From positions 1-9,471 of the forward strand of contig CAZZHA010000025.1 of assembly GCA_964653685.1 (NCBI GenBank): 9,471 nucleotides of DNA. Reading direction: 5' to 3'. The translations under genes were made by a program, and so were the position numbers. The notes beneath the pieces are model-generated. The model did not search any database. It worked only from the letters and a program-made list of their open reading frames with translations, and was not told where the DNA came from. The number at the start of each line of letters is the position of its first letter. Position 1 is the first letter of the stretch. The DNA comes from DATKWU01 sp964653685. Its GTDB lineage: Bacteria; Patescibacteriota; Microgenomatia; PFEM01; JAHIFH01. Positions 1 to 4,622 of the stretch are shown one piece after another.

Positions 1-26
1 TCACATTTAAATGCCATATGATATAG

Positions 27-32
27 TATAAT
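27..32 (+). promoter_or_regulatory. Candidate -10 box of the site-2 protease gene
   Basis: A perfect TATAAT hexamer lies 15 nt before the ATG at 48, predicting a transcription start near 39 and a leader of about 9 nt. The -35 region falls at the window edge (about 4-9) and does not resemble TTGACA. Overlapping TATGAT (17-22) and TATAGT (22-27) are alternatives. Only a weak AGG (41-43) precedes the start codon. Confidence 0.4.
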
Positions 33-47
33 AACAAAACAGGCATC

Positions 48-692
48 ATGTTACAATATCTTTTTACCAATCCTTTCTCTTTTGCTATTTGGGCCGCCGC
101 TCTTCTGGTCGCGGTTACGGTTCATGAATTTGCCCACGCCTGGACAGCCGACCATTTGGGCGACCCTACCGCCAGACTAGCTGGTAGAGTCACCCTTAAT
201 CCCCTCGCTCATCTTGATCCGATTGGGACGTTGATGCTCCTTATCTTTCGTTTTGGCTGGGGTAAACCAGTCCCGATTGATCCTTTTAATCTCCGCAATC
301 CGCGCCGAGACGCAGCGGTTATCTCTTTTGCCGGACCAGCCGCAGATCTAGTTTTAGCTCTGATCCTTTCCTTAATTATTCGTCTATCACATCTTTTCCT
401 TAGCTCTGCCATCATCATTCAAACTATTCTCCTCCCTTTTATCACCCTGAGTGTCATCCTCGCCATCTTTAATCTCATCCCCATCCACCCTCTAGATGGC
501 GGTAAAGTTCTGATTGGTCTCTTACCCAGAGAAAATGCCTACAAAATAGACATTTTCCTTAACCGATATGGTTTTTTCATTCTCATCTTTCTTATCTTTC
601 CTTTTTTTGGCACCTCACCGATCATTGCCATTATCTCGCCTATCATTAACCTTATCTTATCTCTTCTTATTCCCAACGCTCCGCTTGTGTAA
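48..692 (+). CDS. Site-2 protease family (M50) membrane zinc metalloprotease
   Basis: This is a 214-residue polytopic membrane protein of the site-2 protease type, which cuts substrates inside or next to the membrane. The zinc-binding HExxH motif is HEFAH at residues 26-30 in the first hydrophobic segment. The second signature, N142-LIP-x-HPLDGG-152, supplies the expected third metal ligand Asp150. Between them FAGPAADL (94-101) matches the usual AGPxxN element, with Asp100 where Asn is common. Several further hydrophobic segments fill 89-145 and 170-210. No PDZ or CBS domain is present, so it is the minimal short form often seen in small-genome bacteria. The substrate cannot be told: no sigma or anti-sigma gene is adjacent. 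The ATG at 48 is preferred because the hydrophobic N-terminus starts directly after it. The gene ends in TAA with no hairpin terminator visible. Confidence 0.9.
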   Translation: MLQYLFTNPFSFAIWAAALLVAVTVHEFAHAWTADHLGDPTARLAGRVTLNPLAHLDPIGTLMLLIFRFGWGKPVPIDPFNLRNPRRDAAVISFAGPAADLVLALILSLIIRLSHLFLSSAIIIQTILLPFITLSVILAIFNLIPIHPLDGGKVLIGLLPRENAYKIDIFLNRYGFFILIFLIFPFFGTSPIIAIISPIINLILSLLIPNAPLV

Positions 693-725
693 AAAAATTG
701 ATCTATAAAGTTATAGTTTAGCCTC

Positions 726-754
726 TTGACTATGAAAACAAAAAATGCTATTTT
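726..754 (+). promoter_or_regulatory. Strong promoter for the 761-909 RNA
   Basis: TTGACT (726-731), a 17-nt spacer and TATTTT (749-754) predict a start at about G761. That is exactly the first base able to pair in the closing stem of the structured RNA that follows. Just upstream, CTATAA-AG-TTATAG (703-716) is a 6-bp inverted repeat that could be an operator or chance in AT-rich DNA. No protein-coding ORF follows before the tRNA, so this promoter most likely drives a non-coding RNA. Confidence 0.6.
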
Positions 755-760
755 TAACTT

Positions 761-909
761 GTCCTGCCGGAAAAGGATCAGGAATGTAAGCACTTTTCCT
801 CAGCGTTTCTAAGGGAGTTTAGCTCTCTAAACCCCGTGGGGTTTAGAGGCGGACACCCACTTGAATTCATTCAGGAAAAAAGCTCTGCACTCCCCCTCTT
901 CGGTAGGAT
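761..909 (+). ncRNA. Probable rod-shaped structured RNA, 6S-like
   Basis: This stretch between the protease gene and tRNA-Thr has no coding potential but folds as one long rod. The ends pair: 761-769 with 901-909 (9 bp with two G-U pairs). Internal pairings include CTTTTCCT (792-799) with AGGAAAAAAG (873-882, allowing a 2-nt bulge) and AAG/GGG near 811-816 with CCC/CTT near 856-862. The tip is a 10-bp perfect hairpin, 825-834 with 839-848, closed by loop CGTG. A closing stem, interrupted central region and apical hairpin in about 150 nt, started by a good promoter, is the general architecture of 6S RNA, the RNA polymerase regulator. I cannot prove the family from sequence alone. It lacks the GGAA tetraloop/AGCAG internal loop of SRP RNA. 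The 3' end is not sharply defined; a T-rich stretch follows at 909-917. Confidence 0.45.
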
Positions 910-960
910 TTATTTACTTAAATTTATCTCTCCTCAAAATTAGCTTTCTCTTTTTTCTTT

Positions 961-969
961 TGTTAAAAT
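961..969 (+). promoter_or_regulatory. Extended -10 promoter of tRNA-Thr(UGU)
   Basis: TGT-TAAAAT is an extended -10 element (TGn plus hexamer) ending 9 nt before the tRNA 5' end. The same ten bases TGTTAAAATC recur before rpmG (4383-4392), and TGA-TAAAAT precedes secE at the same 9-nt distance. No convincing -35 is present at about 941-946. Confidence 0.5.
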
Positions 970-978
970 CAAGATAAT

Positions 979-1053
979 GCTGGAGTAGCTCAGTGGCAGA
1001 GCAACTGTTTTGTAAACAGTAGGTCGCGAGTTCAAATCTCGCCTCCAGCTCCA
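979..1053 (+). tRNA. tRNA-Thr, anticodon TGT
   Basis: This is a complete cloverleaf: acceptor 979-985 with 1043-1049, D stem GCTC/GAGC (988-991/999-1002) with a 7-nt loop, and anticodon stem 1004-1008/1016-1020. The 7-nt anticodon loop holds TGT at 1011-1013, which reads ACA (Thr). The T stem is 1026-1030/1038-1042, the discriminator is T1050, and CCA is encoded at 1051-1053. The next gene's ATG follows the CCA by 5 nt. A second Thr tRNA (GGT) lies on the other strand at 4168-4244. Confidence 0.97.
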
Positions 1054-1058
1054 GGAAA

Positions 1059-2009
1059 ATGAAGCCCTTCCTTGCCCAAATAAGCAAATTAAGTTTTCTT
1101 ACTCTTGTTTTCATTTCACCACTAGTCATTGTTAACCATCTCTCTTCCCCAAAAGTTATCTCTCTTGAAGAAGTACCAACTCCAACCATTGCTTATCACT
1201 CCCAAACCCAACCAATAAATAAAAATCAAACCAACAAGAATAAAGGCAAGTTTGCCGTTCTCCTAGCCCAAAATCCTCAACCAAAAGTGCTTGGCACTGA
1301 AACAACTCAAGAAGAAGAAAAAAAAGAAGAGAATAGCGAATCTTCCCGAATTACCGGAACTTACACCATTGCCCTGCTCGGTGACTCAATGATTGACGTC
1401 ATGCAACCGGACTTACCTCAATTAGAAGCGGCTTTGAAAAAATATTATCCTCAAACTCAATTCAAACTCCTTAATTATGGTGTCGGTGCCAGTAATATCG
1501 AATATGGTCTGACCAGACTAACCAAAGAATATACTTATCTAGGCAGAGAATTTCCAGCTCTCTTATCCCAAAACCCAGATATTATTGTGATTGAATCTTT
1601 TGCCTACAATCACTGGGAAAATAATCAAGCTGGTCTAGATCGCCAATGGTTAGCTTTAGGCGGCATCATTCAAACCATCAAAAATCAAAGCCAAGCAAAG
1701 ATTATCCTCGCGGCCACAATTGCCCCAAACGAAAACACTCTTTGTAATGGTATTGACGGGATTAACCTACCGCCTGATCAAAAGAAAGAAAAAGCTCAAA
1801 CTATAAAGAAGTATCTCAATAACCTCATTAATTTCGCCAATTCTCAAAACTATCCCCTAGCTGATGCCTATCATTCCAGTCTTGATGAAAACGAGAACGG
1901 TAAAGGAGTCTATATTAATGAAGGTGATCATCTCCACCCTTCAGGCCCAGGCGGCGAGCTTTTTGCTGAAAAGATAGCCGAAGCAATCTTCAAAAATAAA
2001 CTCCTTTAG
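1059..2009 (+). CDS. Exported or membrane-anchored SGNH/GDSL-type hydrolase
   Basis: This 316-residue protein has an N-terminal hydrophobic segment (about 11-27) that looks like a signal anchor or signal peptide. A low-complexity Asn/Gln/Lys/Glu spacer (about 45-98) comes next, then an SGNH-hydrolase domain. Block I is LLGDSMID with nucleophile Ser110. Block II is GVGASN (141-146). The block III Asn is probably N184 in ESFAYN. Block V is DHLHP, with Asp290 and His293 completing the triad. The family removes acyl groups from sugars, lipids or peptidoglycan; the substrate here is unknown. The ATG sits 5 nt after the tRNA-Thr CCA, and the promoter-sized space upstream is occupied by the tRNA, so the gene is probably co-transcribed with it. 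AGGA at 1053-1056 is too close to act as a normal ribosome site. The TAG stop overlaps the stop of the convergent VanW-like gene. Confidence 0.85.
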   Translation: MKPFLAQISKLSFLTLVFISPLVIVNHLSSPKVISLEEVPTPTIAYHSQTQPINKNQTNKNKGKFAVLLAQNPQPKVLGTETTQEEEKKEENSESSRITGTYTIALLGDSMIDVMQPDLPQLEAALKKYYPQTQFKLLNYGVGASNIEYGLTRLTKEYTYLGREFPALLSQNPDIIVIESFAYNHWENNQAGLDRQWLALGGIIQTIKNQSQAKIILAATIAPNENTLCNGIDGINLPPDQKKEKAQTIKKYLNNLINFANSQNYPLADAYHSSLDENENGKGVYINEGDHLHPSGPGGELFAEKIAEAIFKNKLL

Positions 2010-2686
2010 TCAACTATCTTATTTAATTGACTAATTCTTAAAACTACCCTTTGATTATCAGCGATAAATTTAAAAATAACCGGATAATCAAGACTATTAG
2101 TAAGATATAAATTCTGGTTAGGGCTCTGGGAACGAATCGAAGTTCCGTATTCCCGCGCCACACCCGGTACTGGGGCAAAGTCGTGATTAGCCTTAGCCAT
2201 CACCTCTAAACCAGCTTCACTGGCCACCCAGTTAAGCAAAGAAGCTAAGTGACAAACTCCATTACCACCCAATCCCCAAACGCTCTTGTAACCCTCATCA
2301 ATAAAGAAACGAGAATTGATCGTCACCTGAGGATTCTGGTATTCAGCTAAAACATTCTCATGGAAAGCAAAAACCTCACCTGATTGAAGAATAAAAGAAA
2401 CTTCAAAAGGTTGACGAACCCAATCCCAATTAATTTTGGGATTTTTAATATCCCCTTTTAAATAATGTAGGGCTAATAGAATATTGTCAGTATAACCCTG
2501 ATTAGCGTCTGGATTAGGTTCACGAATCGTCAAATCCAAGATTTCTTCAGCCAAAACGACTTCATTCTGATTAAAAACCAAAAGATAATCAGGCACTGGC
2601 GACAATAACGGACCCGCCGCCTGAGAAACCGGCAATAAAGCGGTAGAAACTAAAGCAACCGTACTGATAAACGTTTCTTTTAACAT
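2006..2686 (-). CDS. Exported VanW-like family protein
   Basis: This 226-residue protein has a short signal-like N-terminus (hydrophobic about 6-23) and a C-terminal VanW-type domain. The match is by motif: GLGGNGVCHLASLLNW (138-153) corresponds to the family's G-G-G-x-C-Q-x-S-T-x-L-Y-N block with Cys145. HDF around His168 matches the conserved 'R/A-x-x-H' element, AREYGTSI (177-184) the 'G-x-D-A-x-V' region, and NLYLTNSLDYPVIF (192-205) the 'N-x-x-x-x-P-x-x-I' block. Gln, Ser and Thr of the Cys block are replaced by His, Leu and Ala, so it is a divergent member. VanW proteins accompany some vancomycin-resistance and cell-wall gene sets, but their biochemical role is not established; this gene does not imply antibiotic resistance. 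The ATG at 2686 follows a terminator-like hairpin directly. It converges on the SGNH gene with a 4-bp overlap of stop codons. Confidence 0.75.
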   Translation of the reverse strand: MLKETFISTVALVSTALLPVSQAAGPLLSPVPDYLLVFNQNEVVLAEEILDLTIREPNPDANQGYTDNILLALHYLKGDIKNPKINWDWVRQPFEVSFILQSGEVFAFHENVLAEYQNPQVTINSRFFIDEGYKSVWGLGGNGVCHLASLLNWVASEAGLEVMAKANHDFAPVPGVAREYGTSIRSQSPNQNLYLTNSLDYPVIFKFIADNQRVVLRISQLNKIVD

Positions 2687-2696
2687 TTTTTTATAT

Positions 2697-2721
2697 AAAA
2701 AAGCCTCTGCTTTCGCAGAGG
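2697..2721 (-). terminator. Intrinsic terminator or attenuator before the VanW-like gene
   Basis: Read on the minus strand, a 7-bp stem CCTCTGC/GCAGAGG (2721-2715 and 2710-2704) closes a GAAA tetraloop. It is followed by C and six T (2702-2697). This is a textbook rho-independent terminator. It faces the minus direction: the plus-strand side has no T tract. It lies about 20 nt downstream of a predicted start (about 2741) and 10 nt upstream of the ATG at 2686. It may end transcripts from the 2810-3421 gene and also attenuate the VanW-like gene. Confidence 0.8.
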
Positions 2722-2747
2722 TGTCAAAACGTTAATTTCTGTTGCTT

Positions 2748-2776
2748 ATTATATCTTAAGATATCAAAAAAGTCAA
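2748..2776 (-). promoter_or_regulatory. Strong promoter upstream of the VanW-like gene
   Basis: On the minus strand TTGACT (2776-2771), a 17-nt spacer and TATAAT (2753-2748) predict a start near 2741. A perfect 14-bp palindrome, ATATCTTAAGATAT (2751-2764), covers the downstream half of the spacer and the first bases of the -10 box, a good position for a repressor. The transcript would meet the terminator at 2721-2697 after about 20 nt, before the VanW-like start codon. Confidence 0.65.
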
Positions 2777-2809
2777 GTTAGCTGATGATTAAAAAAGGAG
2801 AAAAAGCAG

Positions 2810-3421
2810 TTACTCAATCACTTCCTCGGGTTCTTCAATAATGCCACCTGCACCCCCCTCTCCTTGCCAACCAGTAGAATCCGTTTCTTCGCCTTCAAGA
2901 GGAATAAAAGTGAAGGTATCAAGAATCCCACTGTAAACCTCTTGCCAATAATCCTCTTCATCAGGATACATTTCCAGTAAAACTAAAGAGTCAACATCAA
3001 TTGCCGCCACCACTAATTTTTCTGGATCAGCAAAAGCAATTTTCTTGGCCGGTTCAGTATCTAGCTCGGTATCGAAAACCTGTTCCTCCTCCCCAATCTC
3101 CTCCTCCAACCAATCTTCGATATCAGTGTATTCTGTTTCCTTCACCCAAACTAAAATCTTACCCGAATGATCATCAGAAGTTAATTCAAGATGAGCGTAG
3201 TTTTCCTCATCTTCTTCATGAGGATCAATTTTAATTTCTTTAGGGTAAAGAAAGTTAAAGCCGGCCGGGTCTTCCCAAGTCAATTCTTCAGAAGTTTCGC
3301 TTTCCTTAACAATTGGTCCAACTAATGATCGGCTGCCTTTGATTTTAAAAAGAACCACACTCCCAATTAAAATAAAAAGAACAACTAAACCAATAATCAA
3401 TAATAATTTCTTTCTTTCCAT
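2810..3421 (-). CDS. Single-pass membrane protein with acidic PsbP/Mog1-like ectodomain
   Basis: Starting from ATG at 3421 this is 203 residues; a GTG three codons upstream (3430) is the alternative. Residues ERKKLLLIIGL... give a basic start and one transmembrane segment (about 6-26), so the rest lies outside the membrane. The ectodomain has FNFLYP near 55-60, alternating hydrophobic strands, and ILDTFTFIPL near the end. That resembles the 'GF-x-F-x-YP ... IL-x-SF-x-F' pattern of PsbP/Mog1-like (DUF1795-type) domains; I infer this fold by eye only. It is very rich in Glu and Asp, with a Gly/Glu tail. ATG 3421 is preferred because TTGATT-N18-TAGAGT (3458-3453, 3434-3429) puts the transcription start at about 3422, and another -10 candidate (TATGAT, 3439-3434) starts it near 3427, both downstream of the GTG. 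Its function is unknown. It is divergent from the 3522 gene. Confidence 0.65.
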   Translation of the reverse strand: MERKKLLLIIGLVVLFILIGSVVLFKIKGSRSLVGPIVKESETSEELTWEDPAGFNFLYPKEIKIDPHEEDEENYAHLELTSDDHSGKILVWVKETEYTDIEDWLEEEIGEEEQVFDTELDTEPAKKIAFADPEKLVVAAIDVDSLVLLEMYPDEEDYWQEVYSGILDTFTFIPLEGEETDSTGWQGEGGAGGIIEEPEEVIE

Positions 3422-3428
3422 TAAGACC

Positions 3429-3458
3429 ACTCTATCATATCATTTTTCAAGAAATCAA
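3429..3458 (-). promoter_or_regulatory. Weak candidate promoter for the 2810-3421 gene
   Basis: TTGATT (3458-3453), an 18-nt spacer and TAGAGT (3434-3429) place the transcription start next to the ATG at 3421, the geometry seen at other genes here. TATGAT (3439-3434) is a better -10 but lacks a -35 at normal spacing. Either choice excludes the GTG at 3430. Confidence 0.35.
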
Positions 3459-3485
3459 TAATCAAGATAATAATAATAAAGAAAC

Positions 3486-3514
3486 TTGACAGCTAATTAA
3501 CAACCCGCTATGCT
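3486..3514 (+). promoter_or_regulatory. Promoter giving a leaderless mRNA for the 3522 gene
   Basis: TTGACA (3486-3491, perfect), a 17-nt spacer and TATGCT (3509-3514) predict a start at about A3521, one base before ATG 3522. The ATG at 3510 is part of the -10 box itself and so cannot be the main start codon. Confidence 0.7.
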
Positions 3515-3521
3515 CCAATTA

Positions 3522-3956
3522 ATGAAGAAATTTTTAATTGCCTTTATCCTTACCAGCCTCGCTTTCTCCATTTTAGTTTCAAATGTCAAAGCCGCTAAAA
3601 CTCGTCCTCCCAGAGGCAGTGTTACCGGCGCGCCCGTTGCTAGAACTTACACTCGAGGCATCAACTCAACGATTCGCTTCCGGCCCGATAGACTAGGCCT
3701 TTTAATTAATTTTTCTGGTTTTAGTGGTATTAGCACCGTCACCTATACTCTGACCTATGACGCTAATGGTATTCCCCAAGGTGCCATGGGCACAGCTACA
3801 CCAGAAACTGGCAGTGAACAAAGAGAACTTCTTTTCGGCACCTGCTCTCACGGGGCTTGTCGTTATCACACCAACATTACCAACGCCCGCCTGGTTATTG
3901 ATTCCCAACTAACTTCAGGATTAATTATCCGTAAGCCTTACCGAATCAATATTTAA
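3522..3956 (+). CDS. Small secreted protein with a CxxxxC pair, function unknown
   Basis: From ATG 3522 the product is 144 residues. It has a classic signal peptide: MKKF, a hydrophobic core to about residue 20, and NVKA-A near 22-26. The mature part is about 118 residues, basic at first (KTRPPRGS), then rich in short alternating Thr/Ile/Leu strands suggesting a beta-sandwich. One pair of cysteines, C-S-H-G-A-C at about 108-113, could form a disulfide outside the cell or, with the neighbouring His residues, bind a metal. I recognise no family. The longer reading frame opens at 3510, but that ATG lies inside the -10 hexamer, so 3522 is chosen. It ends 15 nt from the stop of the convergent 64-residue gene, with no terminator between. 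Confidence 0.75.
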   Translation: MKKFLIAFILTSLAFSILVSNVKAAKTRPPRGSVTGAPVARTYTRGINSTIRFRPDRLGLLINFSGFSGISTVTYTLTYDANGIPQGAMGTATPETGSEQRELLFGTCSHGACRYHTNITNARLVIDSQLTSGLIIRKPYRINI

Positions 3957-3971
3957 CCAGCATTAAAAAAT

Positions 3972-4166
3972 TTATTCTTTGATTGAGGCTAAAAATTCTT
4001 CTTTGGAGAGTAAAGGAACCGATCGCCTAACTTTTGCCAAAATTTCTTCTTTTTTCTCCTGACTCCCGGCTTTTGAATAAAGTTGGCGCCACTTAGCCAA
4101 TTTCTTTTTTCTTCTTTGTTTAATTTTGATTTGGCTTCTTCTTTTATTTCTATCAATCTTGGCCAT
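3972..4166 (-). CDS. Small basic protein co-transcribed with tRNA-Tyr and tRNA-Thr
   Basis: This 64-residue protein begins MAKIDRNKRRSQIKIKQRRKKKLAKW and is extremely rich in Lys and Arg in its first 40 residues. It then has a helical, less charged tail (VRRSVPLLSKEEFLASIKE). The composition suggests RNA or ribosome binding. From memory it resembles short basic proteins of the DUF6800 kind common in Patescibacteria and Planctomycetes, but I do not assign it firmly. Its ATG lies one base after the encoded CCA of tRNA-Thr(GGU), so no promoter or ribosome site can fit between. It must be transcribed with the two tRNAs, and a cut after CCA would leave a one-base leader. The tRNA-linked position supports a real gene rather than chance. 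Confidence 0.7.
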   Translation of the reverse strand: MAKIDRNKRRSQIKIKQRRKKKLAKWRQLYSKAGSQEKKEEILAKVRRSVPLLSKEEFLASIKE

Positions 4167-4167
4167 T

Positions 4168-4244
4168 TGGAGCTGGCGACCGGAATTGAACCGGTGACCT
4201 CGAACTTACCAAGTTCGCGCTCTAACCGTCTGAGCTACGCCAGC
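4168..4244 (-). tRNA. tRNA-Thr, anticodon GGT
   Basis: The minus-strand cloverleaf has acceptor GCTGGCG/CGCCAGC, D stem GCTC/GAGC, and anticodon stem CGAAC/GTTCG around TTGGTAA. The anticodon GGT reads ACC and ACT (Thr). The T stem ACCGG/CCGGT encloses TTCAATT, the discriminator is T and CCA is encoded (4170-4168). It lies 3 nt downstream of tRNA-Tyr and 1 nt upstream of the small basic protein ORF, forming one tight transcription unit. Confidence 0.97.
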
Positions 4245-4247
4245 CAA

Positions 4248-4333
4248 TGGTGCCAGGGGAGGGACTTGCACCCCCGAAGGCTTGCGCCAGCGGTTTTACA
4301 GACCGCTCCGTTTGACTACTTCGGTACCCTGGC
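4248..4333 (-). tRNA. tRNA-Tyr, anticodon GTA
   Basis: This is a class II tRNA of 86 nt on the minus strand: acceptor GCCAGGG/CCCTGGC, a 3-bp D stem CCG/CGG, and anticodon stem GCGGT/ACCGC around CTGTAAA (anticodon GTA, Tyr). The long variable arm contains GGC-GCAA-GCC. The T stem is GGGGG/CCCTC, the discriminator is A and CCA is encoded. The T loop reads TGCAAGT, with G where position 55 is almost always U. It is the first gene of the tRNA-Tyr/tRNA-Thr/64-residue ORF unit. Confidence 0.95.
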
Positions 4334-4343
4334 TTTATTCTTA

Positions 4344-4352
4344 ATTTTACCA
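4344..4352 (-). promoter_or_regulatory. Extended -10 promoter of the tRNA-Tyr unit
   Basis: TGG-TAAAAT (4352-4344 on the minus strand) is an extended -10 ending 10 nt before the tRNA-Tyr 5' end, predicting a start near 4337. No clear -35 lies at 4367-4373. It is back to back with the rpmG promoter, and the two share the TAAAAT hexamer. Confidence 0.5.
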
Positions 4353-4362
4353 TAAATTATCT

Positions 4363-4391
4363 TTGAGAAAAAGTAAATTTTGTGTTAAAAT
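4363..4391 (+). promoter_or_regulatory. rpmG promoter, leaderless geometry
   Basis: TTGAGA (4363-4368), a 17-nt spacer ending in TGT, and TAAAAT (4386-4391) form an extended -10 promoter. The predicted start is about 4398, only 3 nt before the rpmG ATG at 4401, leaving no room for a ribosome binding site. Confidence 0.7.
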
Positions 4392-4400
4392 CCCGTTATC

Positions 4401-4574
4401 ATGGCAAAAAAAGGACCAAGACAACCAATCATTCTAATCTGTACGGTTTGCAAATCGCAAAACTATATCACCAGCAAATCAAAAACCAATACACCCAATA
4501 AACTGGTTTTAAAGAAATATTGTCGAAAGTGTCAAAAAAAGACCGAGCATAAAGAATCTTCTAAATTAAAATAA
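4401..4574 (+). CDS. rpmG: Large ribosomal subunit protein bL33
   Basis: This is a 57-residue protein of normal bL33 length, with all four zinc-ribbon cysteines: C14-T-V-C17 and C41-R-K-C44. The core is ICTVCKSQNYITSKSKTNTP...KLVLKKYCRKC, typical of bL33, which binds 23S rRNA near the E site. The C-terminal tail (TEHKESSKLK) is slightly longer than in many homologues. Its own promoter starts transcription about 3 nt before the ATG. In most bacteria rpmG is directly followed by secE and nusG; here a surface-protein gene and glmS come between. It is too short for many ORF screens but unambiguous. Confidence 0.95.
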   Translation: MAKKGPRQPIILICTVCKSQNYITSKSKTNTPNKLVLKKYCRKCQKKTEHKESSKLK

Positions 4575-4585
4575 AAGAATTGTCT

Positions 4586-4614
4586 TTGACAAAATTGATT
4601 TAATATTATACAAT
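4586..4614 (+). promoter_or_regulatory. Promoter of the DNRLRE gene, leaderless geometry
   Basis: A perfect TTGACA (4586-4591), a 17-nt spacer and TACAAT (4609-4614) predict a start at about 4621, two bases before ATG 4623. An inverted repeat TTGTC-TTT-GACAA (4580-4592) overlaps the -35 box and could be an operator. Confidence 0.75.
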
Positions 4615-4622
4615 TTGATTCA

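Noticed and set aside
761..909. SRP RNA (ffs) as identity of the structured RNA
   Set aside because: CCGGAAAAGG and ATCAGG occur but in the wrong order, and the required GGAAGGAAGCAG-type tip with its AGCA internal loop is absent; the apical loop is CGTG.
693..978. Small protein gene between the protease gene and tRNA-Thr
   Set aside because: I saw no supported ORF on either strand; the structure and promoter support an RNA gene instead.
914..1189. 91-residue minus-strand ORF over tRNA-Thr
   Set aside because: Its middle (ARFELATYCLQNSCSATELLQ) is the antisense translation of the tRNA, a well-known false ORF type, and it also overlaps the SGNH gene.
2006..2686. Vancomycin resistance determinant
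   Set aside because: Only a divergent VanW-like domain is present; no ligase, dehydrogenase, dipeptidase or two-component genes are nearby.
4083..4355. 90-residue plus-strand ORF over the two minus-strand tRNAs
   Set aside because: The LATGIEPVTSNLPSS and GRDLHPRRLAPAVLQTA stretches are the classic false translation of antisense tRNA sequence, and it overlaps the 64-residue gene.
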